DNA of 64,000 nucleotides, taken from positions 1,178,001-1,242,000 of the forward strand of contig OZ023199.1 of assembly GCA_963995505.1 (NCBI GenBank), read 5' to 3'. The first letter of the stretch is position 1. Each line of letters starts with the position of its first letter. A model generated the notes under the pieces. The model saw only the letters and a program-made list of their open reading frames with translations. It was not told the origin of the DNA and did no database searches. This DNA is from Hypericum androsaemum. Lineage: Eukaryota; Streptophyta; Magnoliopsida; Malpighiales; Hypericaceae. Both the position numbers and the translations under genes were made by a program. Positions 36,205-48,103 of this stretch are shown piece after piece.

Positions 36205-37170
36205 ATGTCTTCCGCCGGATCCCAACCCGGCTCCGGCGCCGCCAAGCCGTTCTTCTGCCACTTGTGTGAGCGCACCGTCTCGATAACCGTCGTCCCGACC
36301 GCCGACCCCTCGTGCCCCCTCTGCCAGGAGGGATTCGTCGAGGAGTGCGACGCCTCGAATAACCCTAACCCTAATTTCTTCGGGCCCGACGCGTTCCCCG
36401 ACCCGTTTGGATCATTCCAGGACCCGATCGCCTCGCTTTTGCCCCTCCTATTCTCCTCCGCCTCCATCGATGTCCCGCCAAACCCTAGCTCCCGGGGAGC
36501 GCCGGCCTCGCCGGACCCGAACGCGTTCAACCCGATGGACTTCCTCAGGAACCACCTCCAGACGCTGCACTCCGGCGGGGCCCGGATCCAGTTCGTTGTC
36601 AATAACGACCCGTCTGAGGGCGGCTTCATGTTCCGTGGGGGTTCCGGCCTCCCTGGGCCTGTTGGGGATTACTTCTTCGGGTCGGGGCTCGAGCAGCTCA
36701 TCCAGCAGCTCGCGGAGAATGATCCCAACAGATATGGGACCCCGCCCGCTGCGAAGTCTGCGGTGGAGAGGCTCCCGAAAATCAGGATCGCCGAGGGGGG
36801 GTCCGCGGGGGGCTCGGAGATGAACCAGTGCGCCGTGTGTATGGACGAATTCGAGAAAGGGGCTGAGGTGAGGCAGATGCCGTGTAAGCATATGTACCAT
36901 GATGATTGTATTATCCCGTGGCTCGAGTTGCATAATTCGTGTCCAGTTTGCCGGTACGAGTTGCCCACGGATGACCCTGATTATGAGAGGAGGCGGCTCG
37001 GGGAGGATGCCTCCCCTGGGGAGCAGGAGCAGTTGGGTGGTGGGACTGGATCGAGGAGTGCGGGAGAGGGCGGTGGTGCCCGTATGGTTGAGAGAAGGTT
37101 TAGCATTTCGCTTCCTTTTCTGTTTGGGAGGCAAGGGCCAGGCGGTGATGGTGGACAGAGTAGCACATGA
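36205..37170 (+). CDS. RING1: E3 ubiquitin-protein ligase RING1-like (RING-H2)
   Basis: Transfers ubiquitin from an E2 enzyme to a substrate. A single-exon ORF of 321 residues. The N-terminal zinc ribbon is CHLC (18-21) paired with CPLC (37-40), in PFFCHLCERTVSI and DPSCPLCQEGFVEEC. The conserved middle reads DYFFGSGLEQLIQQLAENDPNRYGTPPA (about 155-182), typical of plant RING1/RZF proteins. The RING-H2 domain spans Cys209 to Cys249 (CAVCMDEFEKG, then MPCKHMYHDDCI and HNSCPVCRYELP) with all eight zinc ligands present. The C-terminus is Gly-rich and disordered. The start ATG follows a C-rich leader. The coding region is GC-rich compared with its flanks. Substrate and pathway are unknown; relatives act in stress and cell-death signalling. 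Confidence 0.93.
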   Translation: MSSAGSQPGSGAAKPFFCHLCERTVSITVVPTADPSCPLCQEGFVEECDASNNPNPNFFGPDAFPDPFGSFQDPIASLLPLLFSSASIDVPPNPSSRGAPASPDPNAFNPMDFLRNHLQTLHSGGARIQFVVNNDPSEGGFMFRGGSGLPGPVGDYFFGSGLEQLIQQLAENDPNRYGTPPAAKSAVERLPKIRIAEGGSAGGSEMNQCAVCMDEFEKGAEVRQMPCKHMYHDDCIIPWLELHNSCPVCRYELPTDDPDYERRRLGEDASPGEQEQLGGGTGSRSAGEGGGARMVERRFSISLPFLFGRQGPGGDGGQSST

Positions 37171-39515
37171 AGTAGATTGGTATTGTGAGTATTTGTTATT
37201 GTGCACAAATTAATGTTCTTTTTTTCCTTCTGTTGTTGCTTATTTTGGTTGGAAATTTTGGAATCGTGCTTTATCAGATGAAATTGAATGTGCGTACTTT
37301 TTGGAATGATGAGCTGAAAAGGATACTAACTTCTTTTGTGTGTAGAATTTGGCACGCTAGGTGCTCTCATAGGAAATTCTCAAGGGTTCGGTAGGAACTT
37401 CAATATTGGAGGAGTATGTTCTTTTCCAACTTAATGCTTGATCCTGTAAATCAAGGTGAAGTTGTGCCTGATAGGTAGATGAATCTTTAGTCTGAAAACT
37501 TTTTCTGTTTGGAGTCAAATGCTTGCTGGTCTCTCTTGAAATGTTATGATGGTGTCCTGTGAATTTCGGTATGTGGTAGCTGATATTCAAGTAGGAGCAC
37601 ATGTATAATATAATGTATGCCATGGCCTATTTTTGATAGCCCAATTTTGATTATACATGTTCAATAGGCAGACACATTCCTCGGAGTCCTGATGACATGT
37701 TTTGCTTGTCAGGGGAAAGAACTTTTCATATTGATACTTTAGGTTGCACTTCATGATCTCCTATGTTCTAGGCAGTAGGAATCAAGAAGATTTATTCTTC
37801 AAGTTTCCTTGACTTTGCAAACTTTATCATAGAAAATAAAATGCTGTCTATCAGATTAGATTATCCATCTAAGGGTTTCTGCATTTCACTTGAGAGTGGA
37901 TAGAGGAGAAATAGACTATTATAAGTCAATGACTAGCTGACTATTTGCACACGTTTCTCAATGGTAACATATTGTGGGACTTTCTCCTTTCCATGCTAGT
38001 CAATCAACTACATCTGAAATTTGTCGATTCAACTATTTGGGTTTGTTGGAGAGTTTCAAGAAAGTATCTATGAGACAAGAGCATTGTTGTTCTGGCACAT
38101 CAAGTGACAAAGCTAAACAAGCCAAGGATGTTTCTTTGTAGTGAAGGATACTTTTCTTGTTGAAAGTAGCCAAGAACATAAGTTTCGACCTAGCATTTAG
38201 CCTAAACCTTTTCAGTTCTACTGTTGAATACTGTATGATGGTCTCTTGAAGAGGAAGGGGATGAGATCAAGTTCCCATTGGTGATGCTTGTTGAGGAACT
38301 AAATTGCTAATGTGTTCTGGCGAAATAATCTATTAAATTGGTACCATGTTCTGGATGGATTCTGTTTCAGTTGCACCTGTTCCTAGTTTTGTTGCTTGAA
38401 ACTTTTAACGGAACCTGGAATTGTTGGAGGGAACTTCTGTATGCGAGGGAGAAGTTTTGGCTGCATGTTTTAGTAATGCTTGAGCTCTTCTGTTTTTCAC
38501 GAGCCAAAATAGATGCTTGATATTTCCCGTGGTTTACACCCTCATCTAGTTATAGGTAATATACTTTTAGTGCAATTGCAGCATGGTGCTCTAGGATCGG
38601 TGTTATGGTAATCTTAGTCCAGAAACTTCTGGTTTATCCATCAACTTTATATGTTCGAATGGCTCCTCTGATGACCACAAGTGCTCGTCTTTTTAATTCA
38701 CTTCTTGTTTTCGGTGTGAGAATTTATGTTTACTTGTATGTGTTCGTCATCATTGGATACTTGACACTTTCTCGGTTCCTGGAGAGCTAAATGTATTTGC
38801 AATGTTTTACTTGTTTCAATCTACTCCGGCATCCCGTAACTAAGTTAGCCTGTAAACTTCTACAGCTGAGGAGTCCGGAAATTCAAGGAAGTTTTTTTGT
38901 TTCACCTTTCAGAGGAATTAAGCAAGGGAAATACTGTATGAAAAGCTCTATACTAGACGGATGGTGTTGTTTGTAGATTTTGAACATATCTGGGATCACC
39001 CACATTACATTTTCTATTTATTTAGTTTGTTCTTGAAGACGCTGTATACGGTTACCGTTCCGTTCCCGCTCTTCTTTTGTCCAGCGCAGCCTTTCGGACA
39101 AGTATGGGTGATGGACGTCTGTCCGAGACAGTGTGAGCGGAGAGGACTAAGCGGCAGCTTGCATTGCTAGGGCGATGAATGGCAATGGCCGAGGGCTTAT
39201 ATGGCTATAAGCTGATTCAAAGAGAAACTCTGGGGATCTGCCGTACCAGAGTTTTGGCCTTTATGTAGTTTCGCTAAAAAAATAGAGTTTTGGCCTCGCG
39301 CCACATAAAGTGCAGTCTAGCACTTGGATTAAATCAATTTTTAGTCTTCTAATCGAAGAGAGATGCTTCCAAGTGATTTCGACAAAAAGTTATGGAGCAT
39401 TTCTTATGGGATCTTCGTGCTGCACCAAGTTAACCCGACCGAATGTTAAAACTTCATTGACTATAATATAAACCAATAACTTAACTTCGATCGAGTCAAA
39501 TTATGGGAAAAGGAA
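37171..39515. other. Long gene-free region after RING1
   Basis: About 2.3 kb of moderate base composition without a credible ORF. Part may be RING1 3' UTR or a spliced 3' extension, but no splice pair could be fixed. No repeat recognised. Confidence 0.35.

Positions 39516-39549
<34 letters not shown>
39516..39549. repeat. Poly-G tract of 34 bases
   Basis: An uninterrupted G run preceded by GGAAAAGGAA and followed by AGGG. Such runs are rare in plant genomes and often mark sequencing or assembly artefacts. Confidence 0.95.
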
Positions 39550-39550
<1 letters not shown>

Positions 39551-40278
39551 GGGATAATACAAGAGCTGTGAAAATTTAGCAGAAAACAGTGCCAAAAATC
39601 ATTATTGAAGTGCAGTACTATTTAACAAAAAGAAAGGTAAAGCTCTACTAAATATGTATGTATAAACTCAATTTGTATAAACTCTTTCATCTATCGCAAA
39701 GCACGAGGTTAGATTAATTGAAAAGGTTGTTAAAATTAAATGTACAACGGTAGAGATTTTGTCTTAGTTTTGACGTTTATTGATAAAAACAACTCTAACA
39801 ACTTCTTTTATATAAAGTTACGATATTCAAAGTCAAGTAATCCCTGCGTGATGATTTTCTAAATGATATTTATTAATTTTGAACTAATATTTTAAAATTT
39901 CAGTTTTTTTTCATATTATCTGAAATTAAGACATATTAGGTCTGTCAATTCAATTTGAGCCAAGTAAAATATTTCATTTTTAAAAGAGAAAAAAGTTCTT
40001 TCAACAAATACTTAATATTGCTATATTTTAAAATTTTGAGAACTCATTAAGGTAAAATAATGTTGGATTTTCAAAATGTAACTTGGAAATCCAATTTTCT
40101 CAGCAAAAAATTACTTTGTCCATCCTTCATCTGTAGTCTTTTTATTTCAAGAAATTTAAACAACGAGAACCGAGTAAAGATCGCCGACTTGGCTCTCATA
40201 TTAAAAAGGATAGACGCCAATTTACCCGCACAAACAAACAAACAATTCCACCCAAAAAAAACAAACAAAGGTTTTAGG
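39550..40278. other. AT-rich spacer and EAPP promoter
   Basis: No gene recognised. An A-rich leader (AAACAAACAAAC) lies just before the EAPP start. Confidence 0.4.
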
Positions 40279-41640
40279 ATGGAAGGAGACGGAAAGAGAG
40301 AGGTCTTGTACTCCCCTACTAACTCCCAGCAAACAAGTAATGTCCCCCCATTTCTGTTTAGGGTTTAGGATTGATGCTTTATTCGTTTTTTTTCTGCTCC
40401 TTTTCTGTGGTGGGTTTTAATTTTATTGAGGGTTTAGGTCGGCTTATTAATGGGTTTCTTCCAATTTTTTCTGGGAATTGGAGAAAAGGGTCTGTTACTG
40501 ATGCCTTGGATGTATTAAAGTAGCAACCTTTATGCGTTGGAGGGCAGAAATTTCCGCACTCTTTTTTTTTTCTATTTGTTTTGAGCACTGGGAATGCAGG
40601 GAGAGATTTTGCGCCTCGAACTCGAATTAGACGGTCTAGTGGGTGTCCGTCATAGGCCGCGTCAGATAGTTATAACGGGTATATTGGGGAGGATTTGTGA
40701 AGTTGTTGAGTGTGGCTGACCGGCATTGGTTTTTGTGTCTCCGATTTCTCAGTTTCTGATGACGACGAGATTGACTATTCCGTGAAGCCGGAGTTTTATG
40801 ATCCGGGCCTCGATGACAAAGACGGAGATTGGGTTCAGAAGAAGAGAAAAGGCCGCAATTCGGACGCTGTTCTCAATTGCCCCGCTTGTTTCACTACACT
40901 CTCCCTGGAATGTCAGAGGTACTCAGAAGAAGTCTTGAGATATGATAATGGCATGACAGAGATTCTTGAGAGTGGGACCATTCGTTTTGCTCTTTTGATT
41001 TAACTTTTGTGGGCCCTTTCGTTATTGTATTATTCTGTATGTATGAACATGGAGCCTATACTGTGCGATAACCTTATAGCGGTTTAACCATTAAGGATCT
41101 TCAAATTTGGCGGGTTTTGGCATCCCAGTTGATGATTTGGTGCTTCCTAGTTATACACAAGTTAAAGCTTATAGGTTCAGTGAACTTTTTTGCCCCTGCA
41201 TCTGCGCAAAGTAGCCGACTTTGCTGCTTGCTGCTGGACATGTTTCTTGGTGTAATGTTGTGGGGGTTGATATGTTTGTTCTTGATCAGAAAACTGATGG
41301 TAGTTGGTACTTTGTCAAGATTATTGAATCACTGTTCCCACTTTGCAGGACTAAAAGTGTATATAACTTACTTTGCTTTGCAACTTGTAGGCATGAGACA
41401 TACCTTACACAGTACAGGGCGATATTCGTAGCGAATTGCAAGATTGAAAAGGACCAAGTGCGGCATGCCCGTCAAAAACCAAAGCGAGGCAAAAGGGGAA
41501 GAAACAGTGACCAAGCTGACGCATCTCCAACTTCTGCAGAGATCTTCAACCCGGTCTTCTGTTCAGTTTGCGCAACAGAAGTCGGAGTCATCGATGAAGA
41601 TGAAGTTTATCATTTCTTTAATGTTCTACCCAGTGAGTAA
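40279..41640 (+). CDS. EAPP: E2F-associated phosphoprotein (EAPP) homologue
   Basis: Three exons, 40279-40336, 40753-40918 and 41391-41640, join in frame (phases 1 and 2) to 157 residues. After a short N-terminus the acidic segment SDDDEIDYSV leads into FYDPGLDDKDGDWVQKKRKG. The diagnostic EAPP core follows: LNCPACFTTLSLECQRHETY, then TQYRAIFVANCKI. The C-terminus is NPVFCSVCATEVGVIDEDEVYHFFNVLPSE. Two CxxC pairs suggest a zinc-binding fold. Human EAPP binds E2F factors and modulates their transcription and the cell cycle; the plant protein is shorter, lacking most of the N-terminal region, and its role is not established. Introns are GT-AG. The ATG at 40279 is the only start that keeps the frame. 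Confidence 0.92.
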
Positions 41641-42081
41641 CTTCATGTAGTGCATGTTAACTTCTTGTATTGTTGCTTCGATTAGGCTGATCAATGCAAT
41701 CGTGACGGATGATCTTTTGCCGGTCGCCTTTACTTGTTCCTGACCCGTTCACCAGCTTCATTGTTTCTTTGTGGTGATCTTATTGCTTGAGCTACGCCGA
41801 GCCGAGAGACGGTCGAAGTTGGAAGGGCTTTGGATTCTCTTAAACGGTCGGAATTCTCCGTAACTTATAAAAGAAATTACAGTATTACATTATACTGCAA
41901 CCAGAGGGGCTCAAGGACTCAAAACATCAAAAACTAGCAAGATATTTTGAAAACACCATCTACCGAAGAATTAACTACTAAAAATGAGAGATGACCATAG
42001 AAGTTGAGAATAATTAAGATACAAATGATGGGGGGGATTTGGTGAACCATATCTTTATAATTCCATGAATATTGTTCATAC
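41641..42081. other. Convergent spacer between EAPP and the ankyrin-PGG gene
   Basis: The 3' ends of two genes face each other over 440 bp. No separate feature seen. Confidence 0.4.
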
Positions 42082-44482
42082 TTAATAAATTAACATCTCA
42101 GCAGATTGCTTACGGAAAATGCTGGGTCCAAAAGCTGAAGAGAACAGCTCTAAGAGTAACGGGAACTGAAGAAAAGCAAACAGCAACAGTGGCAAACAAG
42201 CTAGCAACCCAATTGGAACTACAATCCAGCTCACTCTATGAGAAAGCATAACATGGATTGAAGCAGTGAAAGCCACCAGCAGAGCTCCTATTGAAAAGAA
42301 CAAGGTGATGAGACCGATTGCCAGCTTCATCGGGAGTGTTTTGAGGAAGTCGTCGGGCGAATAACGCGAAGTGAGTATGCCAAGAAACATCAGCAATGAT
42401 GTAGTTGATGAAAAGAGCGCACAGGCGTTGGCAATGGCGAATATCATGAATGATTGGTCGTCTAGAAAAATCGGCACGCCAGTTTCTTCGTGGATCCCAC
42501 CAGGCGCGGTGAGTGCAGCGGCGAAAGTGATAGTGACCACTAAAGCAGCAACGATGGTGTAGGAGTTCGCCGTGTTCTTCATCCATTTCTCTCCTTCGTT
42601 AACTAGTTCTTGATGTGACTCTATGAACACGCTCTCGGGTGTTTTCAATTCATCGTTCAACGCCAGCTTGTACGACGGTTGTACAATGTTCTCCACTGCC
42701 TACAAAACAGGGGCAAATAGTTGCAACATTACATAAAACTTGATCACATAATGTGTTTGGATTAACGGGTTGAGAGGAAGTATGACACAAAAAAAGTGCG
42801 ATCACACGAATGCGAAATTCATTACTTACTGTGAACCACTGCAGTTCCCGCTGCATTTGTAGCGCAGCACCGCGTATCTGACTGATCTGAGGTGTTGGAT
42901 AAAATGCAGCAGCATGATGCAAGATGTTACAACTATATCTGTCGTACCCCATAGTGAAATGCTTCCAGGAATCCAACTGGAATATGAGATTGAAAATCCG
43001 TTCTTGCCGATGAATCACCGCTATATTGAAAATGTTCCGTTCTTCGGAATCTTTCAGACAAACCACCTGAGGATAAGCCTTGATAACTTCTTCAACAAAC
43101 TCCAGTATCCCACATTCCGCGGCCTTACGAGCGGCTGGCCCTAACACACGATCAGCTTGCTTAAATTTTGCTGCATTGTGCACCAAACTTCTCAGCAGCT
43201 TAAGAACTTTTTTCCGCCTCGATTTCTCGTCGCGGACCTTGTGAAATAGATGGAATGGAGATAGCCTCTTCCAATTGGAAAACACTTTGTGTGTAGTTTG
43301 ATTTTTAACCTCTCGTTCTGGAGGGAAGTCGCTTTTATTAGGGTAAAGCCACGCCCAAACTACAAGTGCAGAGAAAGACCAACAGAGTGACATGTCTGAA
43401 TATTGCTAGAGCCATGCGAATATATATATATATATGTGTGTATTGGACGAGGGACCCGTGTGCTATAATCTACATGTTGTAAATGTGAATTCGGCATATC
43501 AGACGTGTCGATGTTCATCTATATATGTGAGAAAGTAGTAACTGAACTAACCATTGTATAGGAAATGTTGCAAAAATGTGAGGCCAGTCCCACTTCGGAA
43601 TGCTTGTGGCTGCTGTGCCAGTGCAGACAAGGCGGTCGGCGGCCCGATCCTTTCATCCTCATCCTCCACAGATAGTAGGGGATTTTCTTCTAGTACCTGA
43701 ATAGCCAAATCTGGGAATTGTATACATAAAAAGTTGAGATCACAACTCAAAAGCAATCAGCTCAGGATGCACGGGTTTTGAATTCGTCAAGGAATCTACC
43801 GTAGAAACCATCCGTGATCAGAGCGACGAGAAATGTGGCACCGTTGTCACCAACGAGCAAACTTGGTTGCGCACGTAGAGTCACCGGCAGGAGATAACTA
43901 CTAGTTTCCTCGTGCTGGTAGAAGGCGGCCACGCGAATCGGCAACGTGCCAGTGTAGTCCAACTGGATGGCCAGGGTCGGGTCCGCCTCCACCAGGAAGC
44001 TAGCAGCCAGTGTGTTCCCCACTTGGGCTGCATAGTGAAGAGGCGTAAGGCCAAGGTAATTCTTGGGTCCCAATGGTTTACCTAGTTGGATCATCAAGCG
44101 TATTAGCTTCTGTAGGAACTGTATGTTGCGGCTCGACGTGACCGCGACATGGAGCACGGTGGCCTCCAAGTGAGAGAGCGGAGCGGTTAGGGCGTCGGGG
44201 TCCTCGTCGAAGATTCTCTTCGCCGTGGCCCAATCACCTCGGTTCGCAGCCTTAGACAATGCCAAATAACGTCCGTATTTCACATCATCTGTCGATGCAT
44301 AGCATGCATGCAATATTGTATAAGTCGGAAATGATTTATTTTTTTCCGAAATCGATTGTAAATTGGGTGCAGTTTTATTAAAAATGCACAAATGTAGAAA
44401 CTGGATTTTAATTACCTTCTCTAATCGATTCTTGATTCCAGCTCGCGGAACGGTCGGAACGGTCGATATCGTCTCCATCCAT
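42082..44482 (-). CDS. Ankyrin-repeat protein with C-terminal PGG membrane domain (ITN1/ACD6-like)
   Basis: Five minus-strand exons, 44482-44416, 44288-43800, 43710-43552, 43359-42830 and 42699-42082, join in frame to 620 residues. The start at 44482 (MDGDDIDRSDRSASWNQ) was chosen because only this frame gives the phase-1 join into DDVKYGRYLALSKAANRGDW; the ATG four bases downstream gives a stop. Ankyrin repeats occur at about residues 25-160 (ATVLHVAVTSS, GLTPLHYAAQVGN) and 340-430 (ERNIFNIAVIHRQERIF, YSCNILHHAA). The PGG domain is WMKNTANSYTIVAALVVTITF followed by AAALTAPGG, then three further hydrophobic segments, giving about four membrane spans. Plant relatives act in defence, salt and ABA responses; the role here is not shown. 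Exon 2 to 3 uses the G|GTAGAT donor at 43799. Alternative splicing is possible but the gene looks intact. Confidence 0.88.
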
Positions 44483-45170
44483 TATTTCCAATTTTTTAGG
44501 ATCTGTCTACTGCTGAATTTAGTAAACAAAAAAATATTATTAGAGAAGTTGGTAGTTATTTATTTCACACAAAACCAACATAATAATATGGCATTGGATC
44601 GGTAAAAAATATATATTTGTAATTTAAAAAAAGGGTAAAACAAAAGCGAAAAGTGAATGTCGGTATGAAACAATATGCTCGTTGAGGAAAGTAAGAAGAA
44701 GAGTGAGAAGTAAAATAAAGAATAATCAACAAGCAATTGGAGGGTTTCTAGGTTAAACAATATGTTTCGAGTTCAAATCTTAGTTAGTCGATTCACGAAT
44801 TCTAAATATTATCAATAAATAAATAATCAGATATCTTTAAGATGACCGTTGACAATTGAATCATTGAATTATTTTCTCTAATCTGAAGTAAATGGGCTAC
44901 GCTTTTATCATTGTGGGCTGACTTTGAAGTAATATAATTATTTCTATATTTCTTCTCTAGATAAAGAGAAACGAAGAAAACACAAGGCATGATCTTCTTC
45001 ACGATAAGATGGAGAAACGTAAGCTAGTTGTGGCCCACCTGGCATCTTTGCAACTCAGCTTCGAGCGGATGACGCGAGGTGGTTCATCCGGAAAGTAAAA
45101 AGAAACAAAGAAATGACATATTTCAATAGAGAAAGAGTAAAGCAGTCGGCCTCACCTTCTTTGAAAAAAA
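44483..45170. other. Upstream region of the ankyrin-PGG gene
   Basis: AT-rich; no gene seen. Confidence 0.35.
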
Positions 45171-45189
45171 AGGAGAGAGAATGCTAGAT

Positions 45190-46040
45190 CAGACTCCAAA
45201 AGCCGATGGAGCTTTCAGAGACGGGAACGACGTTCTCGCCAGTCGATCTTCCTTCCAATAACCAAAGACGACCACTCCATATCCGGTCTCCACCGCGATC
45301 TCGCTTAGCTCCGGTGGCTTCCAACTCAGGCCTGAATTCGGACCAAGTTTGAAAAGATTTTGGTGTGACCTAAGAGAGAGACATAAAATGGGAATCGCGT
45401 CATTTCCACAACTAGAAAAGAAAAAGTGGCCGCACCTACTAATTTGACATTACCTAACCTATAAGTTACAGATTTAATATATATAATATTATATGTAATC
45501 TCTACGTATTCTCGTAGATATTACATATAAAATGTTTTGTACCCCAAAATCTTTACAGCTTAGCTTAGCCCTTTGTTTTTGGATAGAAAAGTGTCAAATG
45601 GAGGCCACACATGGACCATGAGTCAATTGGTGAGGAAATAACTATTTTAAAAATTAGAGGTAGAAGGCCTACGAATAATAAACTCCTTTTTCCCGGAGAG
45701 GAAGATCTCCCCGTCCAGCAGCCAAAGTCAACCTTTTTTTCTTGCACGGTTTTGTTGTGTGCGCTTGTGCCAGGAGAGGACAATGGAACTTTCAGAAACC
45801 GAAATGACGCCCTATCCGGTTGATCTCCTCCTCCCTTCCAGCAACCACCACCGTCCTCTCTTTGCTCCGACAGTGGCGAGCTTTCTTTCAACTCAAGCCT
45901 GAAAAGTTGAAAACTTTTTGGTGTGACCTAAGAACAGAAAAAGAGGCCTCACCTACTGGTTTTAAATTATCTAACCTTCTTTGTTTTTGAAGAAATTAGG
46001 TTATCTAATCCTACAAGTTACAGATTGAATTTATATAATA
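45190..46040. repeat. Diverged tandem duplication, with a third partial copy at 46437-46525
   Basis: Blocks at about 45205-45500 and 45785-46045 share GGA(A/G)CTTTCAGA, a CTCC-rich core, CAACTCA(G/A)GCCTGAA, TTTTGGTGTGACCTAAGA, and TTACAGATTxAATxTATATAATATTATAT. The segment CCTTTGTTTTTGGATAGAAA with GGCCACACATGGACCAT (45570-45616) recurs as a diverged copy at 46465-46522. No protein is conserved in the copies. Confidence 0.6.
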
Positions 46041-46044
46041 TTAT

Positions 46045-47502
46045 ATATACTCCCTACGTGGATTCTACCCACTGCCCGTTTCACGGGTACATCTGCACCA
46101 GTGTTTTAACTATTGCTATGTACTTTTTTTAATATCTAGTATCACTTTCGAGTACTATCAAATCATATTATATGAGAAAAATCTTAAAATTATTATTTTT
46201 TTAAATCTAAATTTCAGGGTTCTAGATGATATTAAACTTTGATCCTCTCAAATAAGGTTTCTATTTTACGTAAAGAGTAAAAATTGACCTATGAAAAACG
46301 AGTAGAATTTGTTGTTATCAGACATTAATAAACTTAAATTTTGAATTCAATATTTACTAAGTGAATCCAAAATCAAGTTGTCAACTGTGAGTGGTGTCCT
46401 ACTTTTATTTGATAATGTCAGGCTACTTTGTTGAGGAATGAGAAGTCCAAAAATGTTTCCAGCCTAGCTCTTTGTTTTTTCTTGGATAGAAAAGCGCCAA
46501 ACAAAGGCCGCACATGGGCCATCGGACGGCTGCCCCATCCTTTTTAATCTTAATATATATATATATGAAACATACCGATCTGCTGTTTGGCTCAGAAAAG
46601 TAGAGCAGTTTGATATTTTGATATTTTAAAAACATTGCAAATGACCAATAATAGAGAAACTATATATACCCTTGAAGACTTAAAACAACCAGAAGTATAC
46701 TTTCTAAACTAAATTAAAAAAGGACATTTATTCCAATCATAGCTTTAAACCAGAAATTGACTGGAGATTTTGCTCGTCCTCTGGGTCAATTGGCATGACC
46801 CGAAAATTTTCAAAATAAAAATATATACTTGTAAACTATATTTGGTTGGATCGGTGAAAAAAATTAAGATGTACAATCCCCTTCTGTGTGCATAGTTGTC
46901 CTTTTCCAGAAAATTCTACCGGCTTTAATGATTTCTTGAAATTTTCAAACATTTTGTCTGCCACTTATATGTTTGTTGTGTACTTTCTAAACTAAATAAA
47001 AAAGGGACTTGTTCCAACTTAAAAAAATATAAAATAAATTGATAAAAATTCATGACACAATTTTAGAGTATATATATAGCCGTTGATTGTGGATGCCGCT
47101 TAGATATCACATTAATCACTAACTAGACATATCACATCACTAATAACGAACCATGATAGATACCTCGTTGATGTAATTTATGTATCTTGGTAGACTATTC
47201 AAGTCGGGCTCCCGGATGTGAGTGAAGTTACTATTGTGTAAGTTAATACATATTTTCAGAGCATCGAATAATAGAATTACATATTGGCTACTTAAATGAT
47301 AAGTTGGTTCGATTTCAGAACATATAATATCTAAATTCTTCTAACGAGCTCTTTTGTTCTAAAGATAAATATTTTCATACTATGATTATAATCATCAAAA
47401 TTTGAACCGTAGATCTCCTCGAAATTTGTACATTAGAATTTCAGCATTTTATAACGAGCTCTTGAAGCTCAATTTGTACAATTATCATGTTTAAAATTCT
47501 AC
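46045..47502. other. AT-rich intergenic sequence
   Basis: Apart from the partial repeat at 46437-46525, nothing identifiable was seen up to the LTR start. Confidence 0.35.
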
Positions 47503-48089
47503 TGTTGGACCTAAAGGCCCAATCAGACAATTATTATTGTGCCTGATTGGGCCCAGGCCATCAGGCCCATAAGTTGAGTTGGATGGGCCGGTCAACCCGC
47601 ATTGAGCGGCCCGATGCCACGTAGGCGCCACGTCAGCGTGACGTGGAGCTGACGCAGTTGCCGTCATAGTTGGCGGCCCACGCGGTATGCCACGTGGCGG
47701 ACATGCGATCCGAAGTGCCACGTGGCGGATATACGGCCAAGTAGCGCCACGTGTCGCCACATGGCGCATTCTGGTGTGCCGGATTTCTCTATAAAAAGGG
47801 AAATCTGGCTGAACCAAAATGTAAGTTTGCCCACAACCACTCAATAAGAAAGGAAAAACTCTGGAATAGTCCCTGAGTTTTGATCAGATTTTCTATAGAG
47901 GAAATCTCGTGAAAATTAATTACGAATCCGTTAAAACGTGATCGTAATTTGACTAGCACGAAGACATTGTGGAACCGAACCTATGGACCTATTGCTTCAA
48001 CAAGTAAGTAATTTATTATTAACGAATTAGTTTGTTAATTTATCAGGTTTAACATATAATTACTTATTAATTACGCATTAAATCTGTCA
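47503..48089 (+). mobile_element. 5' LTR of a Copia-type retrotransposon
   Basis: The LTR begins TGTTGGACC and ends TGTCA just before a primer-binding site (587 bp). A TATA box (TATAAAAAGG) starts at 47790. The U3 part (47615-47760) holds a dense cluster of CACGT cores. No matching 3' LTR was found in the window. Confidence 0.8.
47614..47760 (+). promoter_or_regulatory. Cluster of G-box/ACGT-core motifs in the LTR U3
   Basis: GCCACGTAGG, GCCACGTCAG, TGACGTGG, GCCACGTGGCGG (47689 and 47717) and GCCACGTGTC (about 47746) lie within 150 bp, just upstream of the TATA box at 47790. ACGT-core elements are bound by plant bZIP and bHLH factors in ABA, light and stress responses. Confidence 0.7.
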
Positions 48090-48091
48090 AT

Positions 48092-48103
48092 TGGTATCAG
48101 AGC
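48092..48103 (+). other. Primer-binding site for initiator Met tRNA
   Basis: TGGTATCAGAGC is the canonical plant LTR-retrotransposon PBS, complementary to the 3' end of tRNA-iMet. It lies 2 bp after the LTR end. Confidence 0.92.

Noticed and set aside
36355..36385. CCCTAACCCTAA-like telomeric motif
   Set aside because: Two units only, in frame within RING1 as Asn-Pro codons, and not the plant CCCTAAA repeat.
36407..37206. Long ORFs in other frames over the RING1 gene (138 and 252 codons)
   Set aside because: Shadows of the GC-rich RING1 coding sequence; the RING frame has complete zinc ligands.
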